Shown here one piece after another: positions 6,199 through 14,100 of a stretch of DNA of 24,151 nucleotides (its first letter is position 1; each line of letters starts with the position of its first letter). Position numbers and translations under genes: made by a program. Under the pieces are notes generated by a model, which did not search any database, had not been told where the DNA came from, and saw nothing but the letters and a program-made list of their open reading frames with translations. Origin of the DNA: Pseudomonadota bacterium (GTDB lineage Bacteria; Pseudomonadota; Alphaproteobacteria; Rhizobiales; Hyphomicrobiaceae); contig JAKALI010000009.1 of the NCBI GenBank assembly GCA_021813195.1, forward strand, positions 1-24,151, read 5' to 3'.

Positions 6199-6421
6199 TG
6201 AGATAAATGCGACGCCGTTCAGAAGATTACTTTGCGCGTGCTGTGGAATGGAAACATTGCACCTAAAAAATCGATGCATCCAGTGCCGAACGCTGGTGGT
6301 ATTTCCGTCCGAACAAACCACGGTGAAACTGTCGAAGAATGCGCGTCGCGTGCTGATGGCGCTGGACGAAAAGCCGAAGAAACGGCGACGCAGAAAGACG
6401 GCCGCTGTAGCAAGTCGATAA
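6188..6421 (+). CDS. Small zinc-ribbon-like protein
   Basis: 77 residues, starting 11 bases inside the end of the minor head gene with AGGT upstream. Two Cys pairs, C16-x2-C19 and C30-x2-C33, form a probable zinc knuckle. The C-terminus is a strongly basic tail (KPKKRRRRK). Such zinc-binding plus basic-tail proteins often bind nucleic acid. The role in the phage is unknown; it sits between the MuF and protease/scaffold genes and is probably translated by coupling. Confidence 0.72.
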   Translation: MSLDEINATPFRRLLCACCGMETLHLKNRCIQCRTLVVFPSEQTTVKLSKNARRVLMALDEKPKKRRRRKTAAVASR

Positions 6422-6475
6422 GAATCTTGCCCTTCGTTTCACGCCGATTTGCATTTTCCGTTTTTAGTACCTGTA

Positions 6476-8137
6476 ATGGGCTGCAAGGTGAAGACTTGCA
6501 CGCACGCACTAGACAAATCGATGCGATCCATGGATGCCGATGGGCACATGCGCGTCGAGATGTCGCGTATCTCGAAAGCGAATGTGTGCCCGTATCGCGG
6601 CTCGGAGATCCCGAACTCCGAGAAATTGGGACTCGATCCGAACAAGACGTATCAGCTCTACCGGCATCCCGACGAGCTTGCGAAAGCGGCACACACCTTC
6701 GACGGCAAGCCGCTGCTGATTCGACACGAGCCGGTCACGTCAGACTTGCCGAAACAGTCGCTTTGGGTCGGGACGCTCGGCGCTTGCACATTCGAGCCGC
6801 CGTATCTCATCACTCGGCCGCTGACCGTCATCAGCGCGGAAGCGCAAGCGCTGATCGAAGCCGAGGAACAGCGCGAATTGTCCGCCGGCTACCGCTATGT
6901 GGCCGATATGACGCCAGGAACGACTCCGGACGGCGTTCCCTTCGATGGCGTCATGAGAGAGATCAATGGTAATCACGTTGCCATCGTCCGTGAAGGTCGG
7001 GCTGGTTCCGACGTCCACGTCGCTGATGAATTTCCCCCGGAGCTTCGATCAATGAAACACCGAAAGCTGATCGCACGCCTTCAGAAGAAGATCCCTGCGG
7101 TCGCCAATCTGAGCGCGGCTGACTTGATGGCGCTCGACGCCGAACTCGGCGAGACGCCGGCCAAGACTGCCGTTTCGCTCACCGAGGACGAGAAGCGCCG
7201 GGCCTGCGATGAGGCGCGCGACGCCAAGCGCCGCAAACACGGCGAAGATGCGGAACTTACCGAGGAGGAGCGCGAGGAAGCTATGCGAAAGGCTGCCGAC
7301 AAAAAGACCCGCAAGGCCGCGCGTGACAAGAAGGCCGCGGATGCTCTGAAGGGTCATCGGCCGGCGAACGACGAAGAGCGCAACGCCGAGGGCGAATTCG
7401 AGGCCCGTGACGCTCGCGAAGAGGCAGAAGATGCCCGCGAAGAGGCCGAAGACGAGCGCGAGGAAGAGGAAGACGAGGAAGAGGAAGCCGAGGACGAGCG
7501 CGAAGAGGCCGAAGACGCCGAGAAGGACGACGAGGAGGCTCGCGATCGTCGTAAGGCCCGCGACGAGAAGCGCCGCGCGCGTGACCGTCGCATGGGTGCG
7601 CGTGATGCGCGCCGCGAGGCTCGCGATGAGCGTTGCGATGCCCGCGACGAGCGGCGCAAAGCGAAAGATAGTAAGCCGGCTCGCGACGCCGAGATCGACC
7701 ATCGCGACGACTTCAATTCAAACCGTCAGGGCGGAGCAAACAAGAGCGGTCGCGACTCACGTCGTCGCGCGCATGACTCGATGACGATGGATCAGGTTCA
7801 GCGCGCGATCAAGCGTGCGCAGGACGAGACGGCCGAGCGCGTGCGCGAGGAAGTGACCGCAAAGCAGCGCGCCCTCGCAATCGCGTGTGATGAAGTGACG
7901 CCGCTCGTAGGGAAGGTTCAGCTTCATGCCTTCGATTCCGCCGACGAGGTGTACGCCTTCACGGCTGAAAAGATCGGGCTTGAGGATTACGAAGACTTGA
8001 ACGGCGCGGCGCTTCGCGTGCTCATCAAGAACGAGCTGCGCCACCGCAGCCAGTCGGGAAAGAAGAGCCCGAAGCATGCGCTGGACCGCAGCAACGGCGG
8101 CTTCGATGCCGACTCGCTGTTCCAGCGGGTGAACTGA
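6476..8137 (+). CDS. DUF2213 protein: probable capsid protease/scaffold
   Basis: About 553 residues. The N-terminal 190 residues carry the DUF2213 signature: ISKANVCPYRGSEIPN, TFDGKPLLIRHEPV, QRELSAGYRYVADMTPG, and NHVAIVREGRAGSDV. DUF2213 proteins lie just before the capsid gene and are thought to combine prohead protease and scaffold roles. Next comes a highly charged coiled region: an acidic run rich in EEAEDARE repeats (about 7400-7530), then a basic run (about 7530-7680). A conserved C-terminal helix domain starting MTMDQVQRAI closes the protein. The start is uncertain: the frame opens with TTG at 6449; ATG at 6476, GTG at 6488 and ATG at 6521 are alternatives and none has a strong ribosome site. 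Confidence 0.85.
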   Translation: MGCKVKTCTHALDKSMRSMDADGHMRVEMSRISKANVCPYRGSEIPNSEKLGLDPNKTYQLYRHPDELAKAAHTFDGKPLLIRHEPVTSDLPKQSLWVGTLGACTFEPPYLITRPLTVISAEAQALIEAEEQRELSAGYRYVADMTPGTTPDGVPFDGVMREINGNHVAIVREGRAGSDVHVADEFPPELRSMKHRKLIARLQKKIPAVANLSAADLMALDAELGETPAKTAVSLTEDEKRRACDEARDAKRRKHGEDAELTEEEREEAMRKAADKKTRKAARDKKAADALKGHRPANDEERNAEGEFEARDAREEAEDAREEAEDEREEEEDEEEEAEDEREEAEDAEKDDEEARDRRKARDEKRRARDRRMGARDARREARDERCDARDERRKAKDSKPARDAEIDHRDDFNSNRQGGANKSGRDSRRRAHDSMTMDQVQRAIKRAQDETAERVREEVTAKQRALAIACDEVTPLVGKVQLHAFDSADEVYAFTAEKIGLEDYEDLNGAALRVLIKNELRHRSQSGKKSPKHALDRSNGGFDADSLFQRVN

Positions 8138-8140
8138 TCC

Positions 8141-8287
8141 ATGATTCCAGGCCGTCACAACTTGATTGAGCATTCAGTGCCCGAAAAGCCGATGGCGGCT
8201 CCGGCACCCAAGGATGCGAGCATTTCTCCTTCAGCACCGGCGGCGCCGGTAGACAGCAACGAGGCAAACGAACATGCCGGGCACTAA
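8141..8287 (+). CDS. Short Pro/Ala-rich ORF
   Basis: 48 residues starting three bases after the previous stop, with GGTGA about nine bases upstream, and overlapping the next gene by 14 bases. Sequence is rich in Pro and Ala (PMAAPAPKDASISPSAPAAP) and looks disordered. Position between scaffold-type and cement genes and the tight spacing favour a real gene, but there is no domain to confirm it. Confidence 0.5.
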   Translation: MIPGRHNLIEHSVPEKPMAAPAPKDASISPSAPAAPVDSNEANEHAGH

Positions 8288-9260
8288 CGCAGGTTTTCAG
8301 ACGTTCCTCAACCGGGAACTGCCTCCGGGCGTTCCGGGCGACTGGGCCGGCGCGAACATTCGCGCAACGGTACTGGTCGGCCCGTGGTCGCTGGTTGCGC
8401 CGCCGTCGGGCACCACGGTCGGCGTGGTGGGCTGGGCGAATCCCGAGACAGGGATTTGTTCGAGCTATTTCCAGCCGAACTCGTTCCCTGGCTTCATCAA
8501 GCGCGACCTGCAGGCGCAGATCTACCAGTTCCTCGGGATCGCGACTCAGCAGATCGCCTCGGGATACATGGTCGCCGCACACGCTCAGGGCGACTTCTGG
8601 GCGCTCTTCCAGGGCGGATGCTCGGTCGGTAACTCGGTCTACGCGAACCCGACTACGGGCGCGCTGATCGCGGGTGCCACGGGTGCGGCCGTCACGGTCA
8701 CTGGCGCTGCCGGAACGGTTTCTGGCAGTGTGCTCACGCTGACGACTGCGCCGACTTCCGGAACGCTTGCCGTCGGTCAGATCATTTCCATGGCCGGGCT
8801 GCCCGCTGGCACTTATGCCACGGCGGTGAGTGGTCAGGCCATCGGCGATACGGTCACGCTGGCAAACCTCGACAGTGCCGCGATTCCGAACATCGGCACG
8901 GCCACTTCGTTCACCGGCTACGGCCAGCAGGCGGTGCAGTGGCTGTGCATGCAGAGTATTCCGGCCGCGGCTTCCGTGACTGCGACGCTGGCGGCAAGCG
9001 CGGGCCTTGGGCCGTTCGGCGTGCTCACTGTTTCGGCGGTGGGCTCCGGCACGCTTGTTCCGGGGCAGTGGATCCAGAGCTCCGGTACCGTTTCGGTTCC
9101 GCTAACCGCGAACATTCAGATCCTCTCGCAGCTGACCGGCACGACGGGCGGTGCTGGCACCTATCTGGTGTCGAATACCATCGTTGTGGGCACCGGCCAG
9201 ACCTTCACCTCTTACCAGGGCCAAATGGCCAAAATCTCCAGCTGGGCGCCGCTCGGCTAA
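8274..9260 (+). CDS. Structural cement/decoration protein with two inserted beta-domains
   Basis: 328 residues, with GAGG nine bases before the ATG. The core follows phage cement proteins located before the major capsid gene: DWAGANIRATVLVGPWSLVA, VGVVGWANPETG, GDFWALFQGGCSVGNSVYANP, and a closing GQMAKISSWAPLG. Two extra segments break it, about 135-213 and 233-315. Both have the pattern L-x-VGQ-x-I...GxxxPxGTY and rich Gly/Thr/Val content; the second ends TGTTGGAGTYLVSNT. These resemble small surface beta-domains found in many phage virion proteins, and a third copy occurs in baseplate J. The protein likely stabilises the capsid and shows the inserts on its surface. Confidence 0.82.
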   Translation: MPGTNAGFQTFLNRELPPGVPGDWAGANIRATVLVGPWSLVAPPSGTTVGVVGWANPETGICSSYFQPNSFPGFIKRDLQAQIYQFLGIATQQIASGYMVAAHAQGDFWALFQGGCSVGNSVYANPTTGALIAGATGAAVTVTGAAGTVSGSVLTLTTAPTSGTLAVGQIISMAGLPAGTYATAVSGQAIGDTVTLANLDSAAIPNIGTATSFTGYGQQAVQWLCMQSIPAAASVTATLAASAGLGPFGVLTVSAVGSGTLVPGQWIQSSGTVSVPLTANIQILSQLTGTTGGAGTYLVSNTIVVGTGQTFTSYQGQMAKISSWAPLG

Positions 9261-9276
9261 GTGACGGAGTAATCAG

Positions 9277-10395
9277 ATGCGTCGCAATTTCGACCGTAAT
9301 AAGTTCCGCACTGACCTTCATGCGGCGATCCGAGCTGGCCACGGCGAGAGCGTGCTGGCCGACCTCGAGAGACGCGAAGTCTTCCGCCATGAATATGGCC
9401 ACGAGACTCAGCGCCTCCTGCCGGAGACGATGGCGCTCGATGAGTTCGCGTTCGACGCGCCGGCATCGGGTTCTCCGTCTGGCTTGCCGCCGCAGTCGCC
9501 GCTCGTCACTTCCGTCAACGCGGGCGTGCCGCTCATCTTCACTACCTGGGTTGATCCGAAGACGATCGAAATCCTAGTCGCGCCGATGATGGCCGCAGTG
9601 ATCGCGGGTGAGTCGCAGAAAGGCTCCTGGGCCGACGACATCGCGATGTTCAAGGTGGCGGAAGCAACGGGCGAAACGTCGAGCTACGACGATTACAGCC
9701 GTTCGGGTGCTACCAGCGTCAACTATAACTTCCCGCAGCGCCAGAACTATCTGTTCCAGGCGTTCTTGCAGTACGGTGACCGCGAAATGGCGCGCGCCGG
9801 TCAGGCCAAGATCGACATCGCGGGCGACAAGCAGTCCGCGAACGCTCTTGCGCTGATGAAGGCCATGAACTACATGTACTTCTTCGGCGTCGGGTCGCTG
9901 GCGAATTACGGCCTCCTGAACGACCCCAATCTGTCTCCCCCGATCGCGCCAGCCTACTCGTGGCTGACGAATGCGAGTGCAACCGCGCTGACGATTTACC
10001 AGGACATCGTGCGCCTCATCACCTTGCTGGTCGCACAGACCGACGGTGCCGTGACCACGCGCACGCCGATGACGCTGGCGATGTCGCCGGAAAATGGCGT
10101 CGCACTGACCACGGTCACGCAGTACAACACCAATTCGGTGCTTGCGCTGCTGCAGCAGAACTACCCGAATCTGCGGCTTGAGACGGCGCCAGAGTATCGC
10201 ACCGCGGCTGGCCAGCTCGTGCAGCTCTTTGCCGACGAAGTGGACGGGCAGCAGACCGTAGAGGCGGCCTTCAGCGTGAAGCTGATGGCGCATCGCGTGA
10301 TTCAGGATGTGAGCAGCATCCTTCAGAAACGCACGTCGGGCGGCTTCGGTGCGATCTACTACCGGCCGCTCATGGTCGCGCAGATGCTCGGATAA
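9277..10395 (+). CDS. Major capsid protein (DUF2184-like, HK97 fold)
   Basis: 372 residues, with GGAG before the ATG. The pattern fits the DUF2184 capsid family: an N-terminal region ending MALDEFAFDAP, then VPLIFTTWVDPKTIEILVAP, SWADDIAMFKVAEATGETSSYDDYSRSG, NYNFPQRQNYLFQAFLQYGDREMARAG, a central YFFGVGSLANYGLLNDPN, and the C-terminal KLMAHRVIQDVSSILQKR. Position after the DUF2213 and cement genes agrees. An 84-base gap follows with a weak hairpin but no T-tract. Confidence 0.92.
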   Translation: MRRNFDRNKFRTDLHAAIRAGHGESVLADLERREVFRHEYGHETQRLLPETMALDEFAFDAPASGSPSGLPPQSPLVTSVNAGVPLIFTTWVDPKTIEILVAPMMAAVIAGESQKGSWADDIAMFKVAEATGETSSYDDYSRSGATSVNYNFPQRQNYLFQAFLQYGDREMARAGQAKIDIAGDKQSANALALMKAMNYMYFFGVGSLANYGLLNDPNLSPPIAPAYSWLTNASATALTIYQDIVRLITLLVAQTDGAVTTRTPMTLAMSPENGVALTTVTQYNTNSVLALLQQNYPNLRLETAPEYRTAAGQLVQLFADEVDGQQTVEAAFSVKLMAHRVIQDVSSILQKRTSGGFGAIYYRPLMVAQMLG

Positions 10396-10479
10396 TTACT
10401 GAGAATATGGGCGCACAACAGGAGAAATAATCGCCTCTGCGGGAGCATAGAATAGGCGCGGTGGCGTAACAAAACGATC

Positions 10480-11070
10480 ATGAGTTTTTACCGCGACCTC
10501 AATATCGCCACAGGCGCTGGAACATGGTTTGATTATCCGGAATGCATCGGATTCTCGCGCCAGCCGTTCATGTCGTTTACCGCCGGCCCGTGGTCATGCG
10601 TCGCGGGTCCGGCGGGTTGCGCCGTCGGCTGCTTCGGCTGGGTGAATCCCGACATCGGTCAGGTGTCGAACGTACAATCCGAAGGCGCATTTCTCGTTTT
10701 CACGCTGCCGCACGCGAATCCGTACAATCTCTGGGAGCGCGTGTATTTTCAGCTCCCGCAGGAAATGCTGCCGCCAGGATATCAGCCTCCGCTGCAGCCG
10801 CCTCCGCCAAACTCTCCGCCCGCGCCGATGTTTGCGCAGGAGATCGTACGTCCCGGCGTGCGCATCGACACGGCGATTCGCGGGACGTTCTCGCCTAAGT
10901 TTCCGAATGGCGGATTGGTCGGCACACAAGTTTTTGCCGATCCTTCAACGGGGCTTCCCTACTCTGGTAATATAACCGGGTCGCTCGTTCCGACGCCATA
11001 CACTCTGATGCAAAGCGGCGGTCCTGGGCGCAGGCTACGAATGACCGCATTCGTGAAACCGCTCAACTAA
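10480..11070 (+). CDS. Second cement-type protein, diverged paralogue
   Basis: 196 residues of unknown assignment that align by eye to the cement protein at 8274-9260. FTAGPWSCVAGPAGCAVGCF and GWVNPDIG match VLVGPWSLVAPPSGTTVGVV and GWANPETG; later GTFSPKFPNGGLVGTQVFAD matches GDFWALFQGGCSVGNSVYAN. A proline-rich loop (PPLQPPPPNSPPAP) is inserted between the two blocks. The beta-domain inserts of the first copy are missing. Probably a second decoration protein or a special-vertex form. The ribosome site is weak. Paralogy is seen in the sequence; function is inferred. Confidence 0.7.
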   Translation: MSFYRDLNIATGAGTWFDYPECIGFSRQPFMSFTAGPWSCVAGPAGCAVGCFGWVNPDIGQVSNVQSEGAFLVFTLPHANPYNLWERVYFQLPQEMLPPGYQPPLQPPPPNSPPAPMFAQEIVRPGVRIDTAIRGTFSPKFPNGGLVGTQVFADPSTGLPYSGNITGSLVPTPYTLMQSGGPGRRLRMTAFVKPLN

Positions 11071-11082
11071 CACGAGATCGAT

Positions 11083-11577
11083 ATGGCCAACGATTCAAAC
11101 ATGTCGAACAAGAACGATACGGTGATCGTGGGGTGCAAGCTTCCTCACGGTTACATCATGGAGATCATCCCGAAGCCGAACGAGAGCTGGCAGCCGCCGC
11201 CGGCTGGCCCGCGCATGAACCTCAACGGCGCGAATACCGTTGCGAGCGATAGCCCCGTGTACGTGAACCCTCGCATTTTCGGGTACGGCCGCACGGTCAT
11301 TCCCCGTGAATTCTGGGATCGGTGGTTTGCTCAGAACAAGGATCGCGAAGTGGTGGCCAAGGGGTTCATCTTCGCCGAAGCGAAGGAGCCCGATTTCCGC
11401 GCGCATGCACGCGATGGCCTTTCAGAGCAGACTGGCCTCGAGGGCCTGAATCCGAACTCGAAGGACGATCCGCGCCTGCGCAAACTGTCGAAAGGCGGTG
11501 GCCGTGAAACGGTCATCGAGACGGACGAGCAGCATCTGCGCAAGCTGCAGCAGTCCATGGATCGCGTCGGCGCATAA
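11083..11577 (+). CDS. Conserved phage structural-module protein, function unknown
   Basis: 164 residues. Recognisable pattern: VGCKLPHGYIMEI, MNLNGANTV, FGYGRTVIPREFWDRWF, then KGFIFAEAK and GLEGLNP. Proteins of this pattern recur between capsid and connector genes in related phages, so a capsid or connector role is likely, but no biochemical function is known to me. The middle has an N/L-rich strand region and the C-terminus is helical and charged. Confidence 0.7.
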   Translation: MANDSNMSNKNDTVIVGCKLPHGYIMEIIPKPNESWQPPPAGPRMNLNGANTVASDSPVYVNPRIFGYGRTVIPREFWDRWFAQNKDREVVAKGFIFAEAKEPDFRAHARDGLSEQTGLEGLNPNSKDDPRLRKLSKGGGRETVIETDEQHLRKLQQSMDRVGA

Positions 11578-11589
11578 CCGGAACGCAGC

Positions 11590-12402
11590 GTGTCGATAAC
11601 TCCAGGCATCGTTCAGTTCAGTCCGACGGCGTTCGTAGCGGCGTTCCCGCGCTTCGCTACGCCGCCGCCGGGCTTTACCTCGTCCGCCTGGATTTCGCCG
11701 CTCCTGTCGCCTCCCGTGCAGTCTGCGCCGGTTGCGACCCCAGGGACGGGAGCGTTGCCGGCAGGGACGTACTATTACGTCGTGACTGCAACGGGCGGAC
11801 TCGGAGAGACGACGCCGAGCAATGAGCAGTCCGCGACGCTTACGGCAACGGGTGAAATCACCGTAAACTTCACGCTTCCCGTCGGTAATACTGGCGGCAA
11901 CGTGTATCGCGGCAGCGGCTCCGGCACCGAGGGCACGTATTTCGCTGTCGCGGCGAATGCGACATCGTTCACGGACACGGGCGCCGCGGGGACCGCTGGC
12001 GTGCCACCGGATATCAATACGACGGCCGGTATTCTGGCGCAGAATTTCCAGCTAGCGACGCTGCAGCTGAACAATTCGTACGGCTCGATCGTTCAGGATG
12101 CGCCGACGCGAGCGTATCTGCTGAATTTGCTGGTCGCGCATCTCACGCAACTGATCTACGGCATTGACGGGCAAGCGCCGACCGGTGTCGTGGGGCGCAT
12201 TTCGAGCGCGAATCAGGGCTCAGTCAGCGTGCAGACGGAATTCCAGACGCAGAGCGAAGCGGCTGCGTTTTATGTCCAGACACAGTTCGGCGCGATTTAC
12301 TGGCAGTCCACGGCGATTTATCGTACTGCGCGCTATGTCGTGCCGTCTTGCTACGGATCGGGTGGCGCATGGGGACCGTCTTGGGGCGCATGGCCGGAGT
12401 AA
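11590..12402 (+). CDS. DUF4054-like head-tail adaptor with inserted Ig/Fn3-like domain
   Basis: 270 residues starting at GTG. Residues 1-42 and 146-270 match the DUF4054 head-tail connector pattern: FVAAFPRF, then RAYLLNLLVAHLTQLIYG, VGRISSANQGSVSV, and FGAIYWQSTAIYRTARYV. Such adaptors are about 130 residues long; the extra 100 residues (about 43-145) are a beta-rich insert: LPAGTYYYVVTATGGLGETT, NVYRGSGSGTEGTY, SFTDTG. The same domain type is inserted in baseplate J. The adaptor seals the portal; the insert is probably exposed on the neck surface and may bind the host or sugars. Confidence 0.78.
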   Translation: MSITPGIVQFSPTAFVAAFPRFATPPPGFTSSAWISPLLSPPVQSAPVATPGTGALPAGTYYYVVTATGGLGETTPSNEQSATLTATGEITVNFTLPVGNTGGNVYRGSGSGTEGTYFAVAANATSFTDTGAAGTAGVPPDINTTAGILAQNFQLATLQLNNSYGSIVQDAPTRAYLLNLLVAHLTQLIYGIDGQAPTGVVGRISSANQGSVSVQTEFQTQSEAAAFYVQTQFGAIYWQSTAIYRTARYVVPSCYGSGGAWGPSWGAWPE

Positions 12403-12405
12403 AGC

Positions 12406-12606
12406 ATGGCGATCAATGCATATCATCCTGGGAACTCTCTGGTTTACTTCTGGCTCTCGACGGACACGAAACCCATTGCGCCCATCGGCTCGAAGTTCAT
12501 CGAGACTGATACCGACAAAGTGTACATTTACAACAATGTAGCAACGTGGATGCTGGTAGGCACATTCTCCGGTTCATCGTCCAATGGGATAGCTGCAACG
12601 GTATAG
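12406..12606 (+). CDS. Small phage protein, probable connector accessory
   Basis: 66 residues, with GGAG nine bases upstream. It has a pattern often seen in small phage beta-proteins: KPIAPIGSKFIETDTDKVYIYNNVATWMLVG (shown here as IGSKFIETDTDKVYIYN), a beta-hairpin display motif. No defined function. Position between the adaptor and a tail-completion gene suggests a neck or decoration role. Confidence 0.65.
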   Translation: MAINAYHPGNSLVYFWLSTDTKPIAPIGSKFIETDTDKVYIYNNVATWMLVGTFSGSSSNGIAATV

Positions 12607-12610
12607 CGAC

Positions 12611-13171
12611 GTGGCTGCGGTAAACATGACATTCTCAGGTGGTGAGGCCATCAAGTCAAAGCTGACGAAGATGGCTCATGGCCTTGAGAAAGCCAAAACG
12701 GTGCATGTCGGATTTCTGGAATCCGCGACGTATGCGAGCGCGCCGTACACAGCGCAGATTGCCAATGCGGCCAAGCGTTCGCGCAAGGAAGGCCGCATTT
12801 GGACGTCGCTGCTCGAGTCGTGGGCGAAATGGGGCGAGACGCATCACCCGAATCTGCACATCGCGCAGGTCGCATTCTGGCTGGAATTCGGTACGTCGCG
12901 GATGAAGGCTCGGCCGTTCTTCCGCAACATGATCCGTAGCAAGTCTCCGCGTTGGGGATTCTGGCTCGGCAAGTATCTGAAGGAATCCGACTACGACGCG
13001 CAGACGGCGCTATCAAAACTCGGTGTGCTCATCAAGGAACAGTTGCAGGCGTCGATTCTCGCATGGCCGGCAGACAACAAGCCGCTGACGGTATTCATCA
13101 AGCGTGCGTCGAAGGCTCTGGTGAACTTCGGGACCATGCTCCGGCATGTCGATTTTCAGGTTTTGGACTGA
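12611..13171 (+). CDS. Tail-completion / virion morphogenesis protein (HK97 gp10-like)
   Basis: 186 residues from GTG at 12611; an in-frame ATG at 12626 is an alternative start. The pattern agrees with head-tail joining proteins: KTVHVGFLESATY, QVAFWLEFGTSRMKARPFFR, a W-rich middle, QTALSKLGVLIKEQL, and a final VNFGTMLRHVDFQV. The EFGT-x5-RPFFR motif is the hallmark. It likely acts at the head-tail joint or tail terminus. Confidence 0.78.
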   Translation: MAAVNMTFSGGEAIKSKLTKMAHGLEKAKTVHVGFLESATYASAPYTAQIANAAKRSRKEGRIWTSLLESWAKWGETHHPNLHIAQVAFWLEFGTSRMKARPFFRNMIRSKSPRWGFWLGKYLKESDYDAQTALSKLGVLIKEQLQASILAWPADNKPLTVFIKRASKALVNFGTMLRHVDFQVLD

Positions 13172-13180
13172 GGTGGCGTA

Positions 13181-13495
13181 ATGTCTAAATTCAGCGAAAT
13201 GGTGAAAAATCTTCAGGAGCGCGAAGGCTATTCCAAGGAAGTCGCCACCAAGACTGCGGCGAAAATCGGTCGTGAAAAGTATGGCGCAAAAGGCATGGCC
13301 GAAAAAGTGGCGGCGTCACGCGGTAAAGACGCAATCCCGGTTCAGGAAGCAGTCGCGCGTCCTGAGCCGACGAATTACACGCGCTTCGGCCCGTCGCTTG
13401 ACGGCCGTCGCGTGGCGGATCGGCAGGCTCGCGGCGAGTACGTGTCCGGCCGCGAGCTCGGCGCGATGCGCGACAGCATGGGCAAGCGTCGGTAA
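13181..13495 (+). CDS. Small basic hypothetical protein
   Basis: 104 residues, with AGGTGG upstream. It starts with a helical YSKEVATKTAAKIGREKYG segment seen in small phage proteins and ends with GEYVSGRELGAMRDSMGKRR. Basic, probably helical, function unknown. It shares YG-x-KG, RGKDA and YVSGR with the protein at 1631-1885. Confidence 0.72.
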   Translation: MSKFSEMVKNLQEREGYSKEVATKTAAKIGREKYGAKGMAEKVAASRGKDAIPVQEAVARPEPTNYTRFGPSLDGRRVADRQARGEYVSGRELGAMRDSMGKRR

Positions 13496-13507
13496 GGCTT
13501 TGGCACG

Positions 13508-13627
13508 GTGACAGTACGATTCGCAACTTGGTGGCTCGCGTGTTATCAGTCGGCCATTGCCTGCGAAATGTGGGAATGGGCAGACTGGCTTGCTGCGCAC
13601 CCGTCAGTAGAGATTGAGGCAATATGA
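13508..13627 (+). CDS. 39-residue Trp-rich small ORF
   Basis: A GTG-started frame of 39 codons that fills most of the gap between two genes and overlaps the next start by four bases (ATGA at 13624-13627), the coupling seen all along this operon. The peptide is rich in Trp, Ala and Cys (FATWWLACYQSAIACEMWEW) and could be membrane-interacting. No homologue is recognised; the coding call rests on the overlap and on the frame filling the gap. Confidence 0.5.
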   Translation: MTVRFATWWLACYQSAIACEMWEWADWLAAHPSVEIEAI

Positions 13628-14100
13628 GTCTCAATCTCCACGGTGCCGTTCGCCAAGTGATTCCGGCCATCAATTCGGATATCACTGGGTACTGGTATCG
13701 GTCCAAGGGATGGGTACCGAGCGCGGGAGGGCGTCAGCAGCCCGCGTATAACCTGCCGCTGACGGTTCAGTGTCAAGTACAGCCGCCGTCGGGCCGAGAC
13801 CTGCGGTTCATCGATTTCCTGCAGCTTCAGGGCGTCATCCGTAGCGTGTGGATGTTCTCAGACCCGCAGACGATCGTGCGCGTAAATCAGACGGGCAACG
13901 ATTTGCTGATGTTCCCGCAGTGGACCGGGGCGCCGCTGGACGTCTGGAAAATATCGACGATGGATGAGTCGTGGGCTGTCGTCAATGACGGATGGAGCAA
14001 AGTGTACGCGGTTTTGCAGACTGACCGAGCGACCTCCATCGTGGACAGTGATGGACTCTTAGTCCTCGACAGTAACGGCGTGATCGTGACGCAATCATGA
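13624..14100 (+). CDS. Neck/tail-completion structural protein, hypothetical
   Basis: 158 residues, with GAGG upstream of the ATG. The pattern (NLHGAVRQVIPAINSDITG, PAYNLPLTVQCQVQ, LQLQGVIRSVWMF, GNDLLMFP, WSKVYAVLQ) is that of phage head-closure or tail-joining beta-barrel proteins in similar operons. The C-terminus has a two-unit repeat, VDSDGLLVLDSNGVIVTQ, which forms a beta-hairpin-like tail and resembles the DSYG repeat in the last gene of the window. The role is inferred from position. Confidence 0.68.
   Translation: MSLNLHGAVRQVIPAINSDITGYWYRSKGWVPSAGGRQQPAYNLPLTVQCQVQPPSGRDLRFIDFLQLQGVIRSVWMFSDPQTIVRVNQTGNDLLMFPQWTGAPLDVWKISTMDESWAVVNDGWSKVYAVLQTDRATSIVDSDGLLVLDSNGVIVTQS

Noticed and set aside
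6088..6321. Longer version of the antisense endonuclease starting at 6321
   Set aside because: The extra 78 residues have no domain and no ribosome site and lie opposite the C-extein and zinc-ribbon gene; the start at 6087 with GAGG fits better.
6232..6972. Plus-strand frame of 246 codons
   Set aside because: It overlaps the zinc-ribbon and DUF2213 genes in another frame and has the Arg/His-rich look of a shadow.
7049..7702. Minus-strand hydrophobic frame of 217 codons that looks like a membrane protein
   Set aside because: It is the complement of the acidic GAA/GAG-rich tract, which gives Leu/Phe/Val codons on the other strand; an artefact of composition.
10396..10479. Terminator or promoter after the capsid gene
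   Set aside because: Only a 5-bp stem with a large loop (CGCCT...AGGCG), no T-run, no convincing -35/-10 pair.
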